DNA from: Lentimicrobium sp. L6
GTDB taxonomy: Bacteria; Bacteroidota; Bacteroidia; Bacteroidales; UBA12170
NCBI RefSeq assembly: GCF_013166655.1
Contig: NZ_JABKCA010000050.1
Span: 1-43,528 of the forward strand
Direction: 5' to 3'
DNA length: 43,528 nucleotides
The position numbers and the translations under genes were made by a program. Position 1 is the first letter of the stretch. Every line of letters starts with the position of its first letter. The notes beneath the pieces are model-generated. The model saw only the letters and a program-made list of their open reading frames with translations. It was not told the DNA's origin and ran no database searches. Positions 25,486 to 33,440 of this stretch are shown here, piece by piece.

Positions 25486-26077
25486 GGTTAGAACTAATCA
25501 AGTGAATAAATTCTTCTCTAGTTTCTTTTTTACGGAAAGCTCCAGTAAAATCAGAAGTTGTAGTAACTGAATTTTGTTTTTGCACTCCTCTCATTGCCAT
25601 ACAAAGGTGTTTTGCCTCAATAACCACTGCTACTCCTAGCGGATTCAAAGTATCTTGAAGACAATCTTTAATTTGTGTAGTGAGTCTTTCTTGCACCTGG
25701 AGTCGACGAGCAAAAGCCTCAACAACACGAGCAATTTTACTTAAACCTGTTATATATCCATTAGGAATATAAGCCACATGAGCTTTCCCAATAAAAGGAA
25801 TCATATGATGTTCACACATGGAATATAATTCGATATTCTTCACAATCACCATTTCTTTATAATCCTCTTTAAACATAGCTGATTTGAGGATGTCTTCCGG
25901 ATTTTGATCATATCCTTGAGTTAAAAACTGCATAGACTTCCCAACTCTTCTCGGGGTTTCTAACAATCCCTCTCTTTCAGGATCTTCTCCTATAAGTTTT
26001 AGTATTTCGTGGTAATGGAACTGTAATTTTTCTAGCTTTTCGGGCTGCCAAGTATCTATTCTTTCGTAATCTAACAT
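25478..26077 (-). CDS. folE: GTP cyclohydrolase I
   Basis: FolE converts GTP to 7,8-dihydroneopterin triphosphate, the first step to folate, queuosine or tetrahydrobiopterin. Zinc ligands Cys88, His91 ([10 protein letters not shown]) and Cys159 (KHLCMAMRG) are all present, as are [30 protein letters not shown] and [12 protein letters not shown]. The frame begins at a TTG at 26086, but an ATG three codons later (26077; 199 residues) is the likelier start. It lies 28 bp after the PTPS gene, so enzymes of successive pterin steps are cotranscribed. Confidence 0.97.
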   Translation of the reverse strand: MLDYERIDTWQPEKLEKLQFHYHEILKLIGEDPEREGLLETPRRVGKSMQFLTQGYDQNPEDILKSAMFKEDYKEMVIVKNIELYSMCEHHMIPFIGKAHVAYIPNGYITGLSKIARVVEAFARRLQVQERLTTQIKDCLQDTLNPLGVAVVIEAKHLCMAMRGVQKQNSVTTTSDFTGAFRKKETREEFIHLISSNLS

Positions 26078-26105
26078 GATATTCAATTTTATTTATGCTT
26101 GTTGA

Positions 26106-26519
26106 CTATTCACCCAAATACTCAACAAAATTATTCTCTGTTTCTTTAATCTTTACTTTATGTAATTGTGCGCCTAAGTTACCAACCTCCTCTGATAATT
26201 CTTCCCATACAGACATACATAACACCTCGGTAGAAGTAAACTTACCTTTTAAAAAATCTACCTCCTCATTTAAATTCTTATGATCTAGCTTATTTGTAAT
26301 CTTTTCTCTGATTAACATTTTCAATTCCGTTAAGTTCACCAAGAAACCTGTTTCTGGATTTACTTTTCCCTTTATGGTTACAAATAGCTCATAATTATGA
26401 CCATGCCATTTAGGATTAGAACATTTTCCAAACACTTCTGCGTTTTTTTCATCGTTATAATCGGCTCTGAAAAGTCGGTGTGCGGCGTTAAATCTTTCTC
26501 TGCGGGTAATATAAATCAT
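26106..26519 (-). CDS. 6-pyruvoyl-tetrahydropterin synthase / QueD family
   Basis: PTPS/QueD enzymes act on dihydroneopterin triphosphate, the FolE product, giving 6-pyruvoyl- or 6-carboxy-tetrahydropterin. The 137-residue protein has the zinc histidines (His14 in FNAAHRLF; His39 and His41 in WHGHNY), the catalytic cysteine in FGKCSNP (Cys33), LDHKNLN and the C-terminal glutamate in KETENNFVEYLGE. The segments FGKC.NP..HGHNY, TG...NL..LK, LDHKNL and ET.NN.V.Y.GE match animal PTPS closely, more than short bacterial QueD. Biopterin and queuosine roles are both possible. It has its own promoter at 26545-26575. Confidence 0.9.
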   Translation of the reverse strand: MIYITRRERFNAAHRLFRADYNDEKNAEVFGKCSNPKWHGHNYELFVTIKGKVNPETGFLVNLTELKMLIREKITNKLDHKNLNEEVDFLKGKFTSTEVLCMSVWEELSEEVGNLGAQLHKVKIKETENNFVEYLGE

Positions 26520-26544
26520 TTATTTTTGTTTAATCATTTAATCA

Positions 26545-26575
26545 CAAAGTTAATCAAATAATCGAGATAATACAA
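26545..26575 (-). promoter_or_regulatory. complete promoter for PTPS-folE
   Basis: On the minus strand TTG (26575-26573) is followed after 20 bp by TAACTTTG (26552-26545). The PTPS start codon is 25 bp downstream, so the pterin genes need not depend on the porW transcript. Confidence 0.72.
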
Positions 26576-26588
26576 TTTTAATAATTCT

Positions 26589-26978
26589 TTATGATTTGGG
26601 CTTATTAAGCATTTTCATAATAATAGTTAGTTCAAAACCTGTAAACAAGAAATAATTGATGAAGAATATAATAATAAATGCAACGGCATCGGCTCTATTC
26701 AAAAGCACATATACCAATATAACCCCAAGATACAGGAGTATCTTTATTGTGGTCATCATAAGAAATGCGAATACAAATTTCTTTGGATTCCCTTCTGTAG
26801 ATTTCAACAAATAGCGATGCATAAGGATGGTAAAAGAGAGAAAGAATAGAATCACAAAAGGCCATGAATTGCTTATCCACTTTGGATCTAGCTTTAGGCT
26901 AGCCAAGAATTGAAGGGCAGCAATAATGACGGTGAATATAACTAAGTTTTTAATAAACTTTTGAAATGTATCTTTCAT
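26589..26978 (-). CDS. small four-helix membrane protein downstream of atpZ
   Basis: The 129-residue protein has four predicted membrane segments (about 10-28, 38-55, 68-90, 97-118) and no enzymatic motif. It starts 4 bp after atpZ, which argues for a shared function. In many Bacteroidota a similar unnamed membrane protein sits between atpZ and atpB, and AtpI-like proteins have a comparable layout, so a role in ATP synthase assembly or ion supply is possible, but here no atp genes follow. I do not recognise a named family. Confidence 0.7.
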   Translation of the reverse strand: MKDTFQKFIKNLVIFTVIIAALQFLASLKLDPKWISNSWPFVILFFLSFTILMHRYLLKSTEGNPKKFVFAFLMMTTIKILLYLGVILVYVLLNRADAVAFIIIFFINYFLFTGFELTIIMKMLNKPKS

Positions 26979-26982
26979 GTTA

Positions 26983-27201
26983 TTATTTTAATAAATCTTT
27001 GACTGAAATATATATGGCTAAAATCACTGACAATAATGATAAAACCACTGTAAAAACTGGGAATCCCCAATCCAGTAGCTCATCTAGCTTAAATCCACCG
27101 AAAGTTCCAAGTAAAATAATGGCTATCATTTGAAAAGCCATATTGGAATATCTGGCATAGGCATTAAACTTATCTTTTTGCTTTTGTTGTTTCATTAGCA
27201 T
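26983..27201 (-). CDS. atpZ: AtpZ/AtpI family protein
   Basis: The 72-residue protein has a basic N-terminus (MKQQKQKDKFNAYARYSNMAFQM) and two membrane helices (about 23-40 and 46-67) joined by FGGFKLDELLDWGFP. This two-helix hairpin with G-x-x-L-D/D is the AtpZ (Tim44-like AtpI) signature; the family is tied to F1Fo-ATPase assembly and Mg or Ca supply. The start overlaps the end of the bactofilin gene by 32 bp (or 26 bp from the second ATG at 27195), implying translational coupling. None of the ATPase subunit genes is within the window. Confidence 0.82.
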   Translation of the reverse strand: MLMKQQKQKDKFNAYARYSNMAFQMIAIILLGTFGGFKLDELLDWGFPVFTVVLSLLSVILAIYISVKDLLK

Positions 27202-27538
27202 TACTCATGTGACATTGCCCTGAGAAAACAGCACCTGCTTCTATTGCTATTCGTGAGGTCACCACATCTCCTTCCATTTTGCTAGTAGTGGCTAAGCTCA
27301 ATAACTCATCAACCTTAACGCTTCCTTTCACATGACCAGAAACATCAGCATTTTTGCAAATGATATCTCCTTCAACAGAACCATTTTTTCCTATAACAAC
27401 TTTGCCTTTCGATTGTATGGTTCCTATTAATTTTCCAACTATTCTAAAGTCACCATCTGAGGTGATGTCACCTTTCACAATAGTTCCTGCTCCAATTGTG
27501 TTTATTGAATTGGTATCGTAATCGTTATTTTTTGCCAT
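27170..27538 (-). CDS. bactofilin family cytoskeletal protein
   Basis: Bactofilins polymerise into nucleotide-free filaments at the membrane, often steering peptidoglycan enzymes. The 122-residue protein has a short polar head and a right-handed beta-helix core (about 17-110) made of repeats such as TIVKGDITSDGDFRIVGKLIGTI, GKVVIGKNGSVEGDIICKNADVSGHVKG and VDELLSLATTSKMEGDVVTSRIAIEAGAVFSG. These are the DUF583 hallmarks. It sits 50 bp after porW and overlaps atpZ. A divergent M23 peptidase gene lies beyond porW; bactofilin and M23 genes are commonly linked. Confidence 0.93.
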   Translation of the reverse strand: MAKNNDYDTNSINTIGAGTIVKGDITSDGDFRIVGKLIGTIQSKGKVVIGKNGSVEGDIICKNADVSGHVKGSVKVDELLSLATTSKMEGDVVTSRIAIEAGAVFSGQCHMSNANETTKAKR

Positions 27539-27588
27539 TGGGTTTTCAGTTTGCGTTTAGAAGGTATTTATCTCATCAAGCGAATTTA

Positions 27589-30255
27589 CTATTTTATATA
27601 TTCTTTTTCAAATAGTTTTAGATATTTCTCAACGTCCTTATCCTGATAAAGTTTTGGATAGTTATCAAGAGAAATGACCATCTTTTTAAACTGGTCTTGT
27701 TTAGCATCAGGGAATACATAAGAACTAGTAATAATATCTCTATAATACACCATAGCATCTAAACCATTTGGAAACTGAGATATGGTAATCATATACCACT
27801 CTCCATCAAATACAAGGCCACTCACATTTAAATTATCTAAAGAATGTGATTTCTTATTATAATCAGAAATCCTAGTCTTCATGGCATTCATATTCATTTG
27901 AGCACTATTAAATATCATAACAAAATGATGAGGAATATCCATTCGTACTTCATACATAGACATGGCCGCATCCATTTGCTCTTGAGCTTCCAATTCCTCC
28001 GGGCTTAAAGAGGCATTAGGATCATACAGACCAAGATTTGTCAAAATATTCTCAGCCAAAGGTCTGACTTCACTATTTGGATATTTTTCTATAAGTTTCT
28101 CTAAATTCACCGTCATAGAATCCACAATATCAGTTTTTGCCATAGAAATGGCTTTTAGATATAAGAATTTTGGAATAATCTCATGTTCCTCTTGAACTTC
28201 TAATGCTTGATCACTATTATAAACGACCATGGTATATTGGCCTTTTTCGTAGGCTTTATATGTTTTTTCGTATAAATCAGTTAAATAATTATGTTTTTTC
28301 TGAAGTTCTTTAAAATATTCTGGGTTTAGAATTAATTTAGCATAATCACTCTCTGGATAGCTTTCTATAATGATAGCTTGGTATTCTTCCATTCTCTCTT
28401 GATTTCCAATCTCTTTATAAAGCAGATATAATTGAAAATATACTTGAATGCTTAATTCATGTTCTTCCATATTTCTAGAATGAAAATCAGAAAAGGTCAA
28501 GATAGCTTCAGGAGATTTTTGTAGACTTTCTTTATAAATAAATCCTGCATTATACAATGCTTCACTTATTTTCTCATCAGAAGCTTCCATTTGCTCAGGA
28601 GTTAAAGGAATATTCTGCAAGTAATAATTTCTATCTTTAGGATTAGAACTAGGAGCAACGTAATTTGAATCCGCAATCATCAAACTATCTGCAATAACCT
28701 CTTCATCCATCTCATCATCCATTTCAAAATTAGTTTGTTGTTTATTGCTTAAGCGCCAATTATCCTCCAATTTTCTATTTCCCCATTTTGCAAGAAACTC
28801 TGAGTACCCCATACTCATAGCCTGAGTATTATAAAAATACCATCCTCCACCTACGGCAACTCCACCACCAGGTCCGTTACGACTTCTGTTTTGAGCACCC
28901 ATGGCTATGGCTTGCTGACGTAATAATTCTTCTTCCCTTTGTCTTTCTTCTTCCTCTACCACAATTTCAATCAGAGAATCCACTAATGCATTCAATTCCG
29001 GTCGTGGCATAGCCGCCAATTTCTGAAGGGAGTCTTCTATTTGAACCACCGTTAGATGGTTGACCAAATCACTAATTATAGCCGTTTGTCTTTTAACGCT
29101 TTTATAATTAGGATAATCCTCAGGTAAAAACATCATAGCGGTATCATAATATGCACCACTCATTTGATAATTCTCTCTTTTATAAAATAAATCCGCTGCT
29201 GTTAATGAAGAAACTGCTTTTTGAAATTCATTCTCTACTGACTTAGCCACAGACAATCGCAGGTATTCTAGTGCTTGACCAAACTCTTCATCAATAACAG
29301 CAACTTCAGCCAATGCATAATATACCTGATCCAAATAATTGATATTTTTAGAATCTTTCAACATCTTCTTCAAACTCTTCACCAAATCTTGACTGTCCGA
29401 GGTTTCAGAATCATAGAGTTTCGCCAAATTGATTTTAGCATTGAATGTTGTTTTATAATCAGTATTCTTTTTTAATACTTTTTTAAACAGGTTTGTAGCC
29501 TCTTGCTTATTGCCTTGGTCTTGGTATATTTGAGCCAAGATAAATACCATTCTTGTATTGAGATTCTTTTCACGGATGTCAAAAATGGCATCCTTTAAAA
29601 ATGGGATGGCCAACTCAGGAGATCCTTGCTTGATATATAAATCAGCATAAACAGCATTTACATCATGAGTCACATATCTTTCCATGTCTTCACGACCGAT
29701 TTTGCTACTTAAAAGTTCTAAATAAGTTTCTGCCTTTTGATAGTTCTCTATCTCCACAAAAGTTTTTGCCAACCAAAGCATCGATTCATATTGTATTTCA
29801 TCATAATGATATTTTTTTATAATGAAATCGAAAGTCATTCTCGCGCTTTGATATTCGTGTTTTAAGAAATATGCCTTTCCAATAAGGAAATAACTTTCAG
29901 GAACCCAACTGCAATATTCCCTATTTTTAAACCACATGGTGTGTCGTTGAGCCACCATGGAGCCTTTTTCTATAGCCCTATCGCTATAAGATGCCATACT
30001 GGAGCCCATACTTTCATCACCATAATTATAGACAGGAAGTATCTTATTATAATTATCTTCTGAATTTTCCTCTAATTCAATAGCTCCTTCTTTAAGGCTT
30101 TCGTTACCATTCCACCATCCATTATAATGTGCTGAAACATTATGGAAGGCCCTTCTAGTCCATGTATTCTTTTTGGTAGAACATCCTGAAACAATTGTAC
30201 TTAATAGCACCAGGAGAACCAAAAAACGATAAAATTGTATATGTTGTAGTTTCAA
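27589..30255 (-). CDS. porW: PorW/SprE-type lipoprotein of the type IX secretion system
   Basis: PorW (SprE in gliding species) is an outer-membrane-associated TPR lipoprotein needed for type IX secretion. The 888-residue protein has a lipoprotein signal with lipobox VSGC (Cys about 25), the family start CSTKKNTWTRRAFHNVSAHYNGWWNGNE, and many TPR-like helices (about 105-400 and 560-760). A Glu/Arg-rich coil (about 430-455) precedes a Gly-rich patch. The C-terminal domain (about 785-885) has HHFVMIFNSAQMNMNAMK. The start is a TTG at 30255; an in-frame stop lies two codons upstream and no early ATG exists. It leads the operon with bactofilin and atpZ. Confidence 0.88.
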   Translation of the reverse strand: MKLQHIQFYRFLVLLVLLSTIVSGCSTKKNTWTRRAFHNVSAHYNGWWNGNESLKEGAIELEENSEDNYNKILPVYNYGDESMGSSMASYSDRAIEKGSMVAQRHTMWFKNREYCSWVPESYFLIGKAYFLKHEYQSARMTFDFIIKKYHYDEIQYESMLWLAKTFVEIENYQKAETYLELLSSKIGREDMERYVTHDVNAVYADLYIKQGSPELAIPFLKDAIFDIREKNLNTRMVFILAQIYQDQGNKQEATNLFKKVLKKNTDYKTTFNAKINLAKLYDSETSDSQDLVKSLKKMLKDSKNINYLDQVYYALAEVAVIDEEFGQALEYLRLSVAKSVENEFQKAVSSLTAADLFYKRENYQMSGAYYDTAMMFLPEDYPNYKSVKRQTAIISDLVNHLTVVQIEDSLQKLAAMPRPELNALVDSLIEIVVEEEERQREEELLRQQAIAMGAQNRSRNGPGGGVAVGGGWYFYNTQAMSMGYSEFLAKWGNRKLEDNWRLSNKQQTNFEMDDEMDEEVIADSLMIADSNYVAPSSNPKDRNYYLQNIPLTPEQMEASDEKISEALYNAGFIYKESLQKSPEAILTFSDFHSRNMEEHELSIQVYFQLYLLYKEIGNQERMEEYQAIIIESYPESDYAKLILNPEYFKELQKKHNYLTDLYEKTYKAYEKGQYTMVVYNSDQALEVQEEHEIIPKFLYLKAISMAKTDIVDSMTVNLEKLIEKYPNSEVRPLAENILTNLGLYDPNASLSPEELEAQEQMDAAMSMYEVRMDIPHHFVMIFNSAQMNMNAMKTRISDYNKKSHSLDNLNVSGLVFDGEWYMITISQFPNGLDAMVYYRDIITSSYVFPDAKQDQFKKMVISLDNYPKLYQDKDVEKYLKLFEKEYIK

Positions 30256-30323
30256 AAACTTTTAATTTTCAATGGTTAAAGATTATTGGCCTAACAGGCT
30301 CTATGAATCTAACTTCTTTTTTG

Positions 30324-30331
30324 CAAAAATA
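30324..30331 (-). promoter_or_regulatory. -7 box upstream of porW
   Basis: Minus-strand TATTTTTG, 68 bp upstream of the TTG start codon, within the 184-bp divergent region shared with the M23 gene. No clear -33 TTG. Confidence 0.45.
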
Positions 30332-30439
30332 TTTTATTTTTATGAAAAAACTATCACCCAAACATATAATAAATATCATTACGCATCTAGTTAAAGTTTA
30401 TTTCAATTTTTAAGCAATTTTTTTTTCATCTTTGCACCA

Positions 30440-31318
30440 ATGTCAGAAAAGGTAAAAAATAAGAAAAGGTTCACAAAGCTACGACATAAATACCGATTGG
30501 TGTTAATTAACGAAGACAGCTTTGAACAGAGGTTAAGTTTTAGATTATCAAGACTTAATGTATACTTCACCATTCTTCTGATTTCATTATTTTGGATAGG
30601 AATGATGATTTATTTAATGGCATTCACGAGTTTACGAGAATATATCCCGGGCTATACAGATCCAGGATTACGACAAGAAATTTATCATTTAGAATCTTCT
30701 TTGGATTCCTTAGAATATCAATTACACGCTAATCAGATTTATTTAAATAACATTAGGCGTATTTTGAATGGTCAAGATATAGATGAGGAATCACAAAATG
30801 ATTTGAATGCCATTATTGATGTAAATAATATCGAAAATTATCGTTCAGAGGAAGATAGTTTATTAAGAGCTGAATTAGAAAACTTAGGAAGGTACAACAT
30901 TTACTACCACGAAACTGAGGAGGTTTATAATGAAGATTTCTCTAAAGGACCTAAAGTATACTTTGCACCCTTATCAGGAGTTATCACCAATCAGTTTGAT
31001 GCCAATAACTCTCATTTTGGAATAGATATTGTAGCTAAAAGAAACGATGCCATTAAAGCCATAGATAATGGCGTGGTCATACTTGCAGAGTGGACCTTAA
31101 ATACAGGCTATGTGATTATGATTCAACACTCCGGGAATCTTATTTCGGTCTATAAACATAACTCCTCATTATTGAAGAAAACAGGAGAATATGTAAAAGC
31201 TGGTGATTTAATTTCCATAATTGGAAATACTGGTGAACAAAGTAGTGGCCCCCATTTACACTTTGAATTATGGATGGATGGTACTGCAGTTGATCCATTA
31301 AGTTTCATCTCCTTTTAA
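30440..31318 (+). CDS. membrane-anchored M23 metallopeptidase
   Basis: M23 (LytM) peptidases cut peptidoglycan cross-bridges in the periplasm. The 292-residue protein has a basic cytoplasmic tail (1-38), one membrane helix (about 41-63) and a helical linker (about 70-165). The LytM domain (about 180-290) keeps all zinc ligands: HFGID (His about 193, Asp about 197) and HLHFE near 274. The catalytic site therefore looks intact. It is divergent from porW-bactofilin; bactofilins are known to localise M23 enzymes, so a joint role in cell shape is a fair inference. The upstream box CATCTTTG (30427-30434) is only 5 bp before the ATG. Confidence 0.93.
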   Translation: MSEKVKNKKRFTKLRHKYRLVLINEDSFEQRLSFRLSRLNVYFTILLISLFWIGMMIYLMAFTSLREYIPGYTDPGLRQEIYHLESSLDSLEYQLHANQIYLNNIRRILNGQDIDEESQNDLNAIIDVNNIENYRSEEDSLLRAELENLGRYNIYYHETEEVYNEDFSKGPKVYFAPLSGVITNQFDANNSHFGIDIVAKRNDAIKAIDNGVVILAEWTLNTGYVIMIQHSGNLISVYKHNSSLLKKTGEYVKAGDLISIIGNTGEQSSGPHLHFELWMDGTAVDPLSFISF

Positions 31319-31380
31319 TAAAAAAAGGGCATCGAAAACTTCTACACCCTCACTAACATTAATTACTTCAAAAGGATGCT

Positions 31381-33366
31381 TTAATATACCAAATACTGAT
31401 CGTTACGATAACCATCTTGGTTTTTATACCAATCGGGATAATCTATTCCACCAGATTCAGCCCAATTGGCAAATTTATTATAGCCATTAATGATGGCTTC
31501 TTTTTCTTGCAAATAAATAAAATCATGGATGATATCTATACCCCAAGGAAGATTTGTTGTGTTTTTATAATATCGATTAGTATTTGGGCTACTATCATCA
31601 TCTGCAGTCCCAAAGTAGTCTGTATTTACAAGAGATGTTGGAGGAAAATCTGCAAAATGGACTTCTCTACCTCTTTCACCATTGATAAAGATAAATGGAT
31701 TTAAATTACCAAACTGCTCAGGTTGAATAGGATTATTGTAGCTCAGGATAAATACCATCTCACCTGAGTTAACTTGGTCCCAAGCATCATCAAAAGGAAT
31801 AATAACTGGTTTAGCTTGTCCAACTTCTAATCCTTTAGCATTTAATGTTACTATTCCCTCTGTTAATAATGAAGTAGAAAAACTTTCAATGAGAGACTCC
31901 TCCATTCCTAGTTCTATACCAAAACCATTATGAAAAGAACCACCTACATTTTTAATTTGGAGGTGAAATTCTGTTTCCACTATTTCATCGTTACTATTGG
32001 CGATATTGATAACTCTATAATTGATGATTAAATCATTAAAATCATAATCACCTTGATAAGGCCATAAGTCTTCAAAAGCATAAGATCCCCAACCGTAAAT
32101 AGATGGTGTATATACATTATAGGCTTTATCGCCATCATTGGGATATTCATCATAAAAATCAATAATACCATCCCCATCGGAATCCGTTTCTTGCACTTGA
32201 GTTTCATCTAAAGGTAAATAAGTTAAATCATTAATGGCAACTATTAAATCTTGATATCGCCACTCCCAACCTCCAGTAATTTGATCCATAACCACTACTC
32301 TTCCTTTTCCATTACTTATAGAACCAATCCAGAGCTCACCATTTGAATCAAAAGTCATTGAAGTAGGATTAAATGGTAAATTCTCCGCACTAATTCTAAC
32401 GGCATCATAAGTATTACCACCAGCAGGATCACACCTGTAAAGTCCAGAATAGGTAGACATAAATAGAACCCCATCTGCATCAAATGCCACATCTCCCCAA
32501 CCTGAATTATGTAAACCATTTACATAAAAAGTTGAAATGACATTTCCATTTGAAGGGTCAACCGTTTGCACTCTATTAGAGGTGGAAAAATACAACAGTC
32601 CGTCTTCTTTTCTATATTCTAATCTTGGGCCACTAAGTCCGGTATAGCCTCTCTCTTCCCAAGATTCATTATCAATATCATAAGCATATAGCTTTCTTGA
32701 GGAGCTTCCTATTGTATATAAAACTCTACTCACGGGATCTATAGCACAAGTAACACTCCCTCCTGAGCTCGAAGGTAACTGTCCTATCACCACAAAATCA
32801 CCAGTAACAGGGTTTAAAGTAAATAAATCAGCTTGAGCATTAACACCATAAATTACATCCACAGGATCTTCATTAGTAGATTTCATGGCTGTACTGGCAT
32901 AAACAGCTTTATTATTAATTATTGGGACTATTTCACTGGTATAATAGCCTAAATCATTTTTAACTATATAAAGATATTCATAGTAAGATGGAATTGTAAT
33001 ATCGATTTCAAACTGACCTGTTTCACTCATGACAGTAGTAACTACATTATTCAGCTCATCGGTAATCTCCAACATTTCTGTTACCATTTCTCCACCTTCA
33101 TTTTCATAGCTGACCTCCTCAAATACCACTTCATCGGTATAAAGATAGATGCTGTATTTATTTACTCCTGCTTTTGTTATTTTAAAATCATTGAACGATA
33201 CCCTTACATCCTTCTTAGTCTCAAAACTAAAATCTTGTGGGATATCCAAATTTAATATTGGCTTATCAGTATTTATAGGCTGTTCCACTTCTTCTAATTT
33301 TTTTGTGCATGAAGAAAAGAAAAGCAATAACACTGCTATATTAATGATTAAAATATTGTTTTTCAT
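31381..33366 (-). CDS. LruC-domain lipoprotein (paralogue 1)
   Basis: The 661-residue protein has a lipoprotein signal (LLFFSSC, Cys about 20). A beta-rich N-terminal part (about 30-165) precedes a propeller-like region (about 170-385) with repeats such as DLFTLNPVTGDFVVIGQLP and LYAYDIDNESWEERG. Then a calcium-loop DSDGDGIIDFYDEYP (about 398-412) leads into the LruC domain with YGWGSYAFEDLWPYQGDYDFNDLIINYR. The end is conserved with the neighbouring paralogue (WYKNQDGYRNDQYLVY). It should be on the cell surface or in the periplasm. No T9SS C-terminal signal is seen. It lies 74 bp downstream of paralogue 2. Confidence 0.88.
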   Translation of the reverse strand: MKNNILIINIAVLLLFFSSCTKKLEEVEQPINTDKPILNLDIPQDFSFETKKDVRVSFNDFKITKAGVNKYSIYLYTDEVVFEEVSYENEGGEMVTEMLEITDELNNVVTTVMSETGQFEIDITIPSYYEYLYIVKNDLGYYTSEIVPIINNKAVYASTAMKSTNEDPVDVIYGVNAQADLFTLNPVTGDFVVIGQLPSSSGGSVTCAIDPVSRVLYTIGSSSRKLYAYDIDNESWEERGYTGLSGPRLEYRKEDGLLYFSTSNRVQTVDPSNGNVISTFYVNGLHNSGWGDVAFDADGVLFMSTYSGLYRCDPAGGNTYDAVRISAENLPFNPTSMTFDSNGELWIGSISNGKGRVVVMDQITGGWEWRYQDLIVAINDLTYLPLDETQVQETDSDGDGIIDFYDEYPNDGDKAYNVYTPSIYGWGSYAFEDLWPYQGDYDFNDLIINYRVINIANSNDEIVETEFHLQIKNVGGSFHNGFGIELGMEESLIESFSTSLLTEGIVTLNAKGLEVGQAKPVIIPFDDAWDQVNSGEMVFILSYNNPIQPEQFGNLNPFIFINGERGREVHFADFPPTSLVNTDYFGTADDDSSPNTNRYYKNTTNLPWGIDIIHDFIYLQEKEAIINGYNKFANWAESGGIDYPDWYKNQDGYRNDQYLVY

Positions 33367-33393
33367 AGTCTTGAGATCTGAAGGTTAATTAAA

Positions 33394-33418
33394 CCATCAG
33401 GCAAAAACTACCTGAAGG
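33394..33418. repeat. hairpin between the two LruC genes
   Basis: CCATCAGG (33394-33401) pairs with CCTGAAGG (33411-33418), one mismatch in eight, around a 9-nt loop. It lies in the 74-bp gap between the paralogues and is not followed by a clear T-run on the minus strand. It could tune expression of the second gene or protect mRNA ends. Confidence 0.4.
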
Positions 33419-33440
33419 TCATTTTTATGTAGCATTATAT

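Noticed and set aside
31319-31380. Possible terminator between the M23 and LruC genes (GCATC...GATGC)
   Set aside because: Only five pairs with a loop of about 40 nt and no T-run at the right place.
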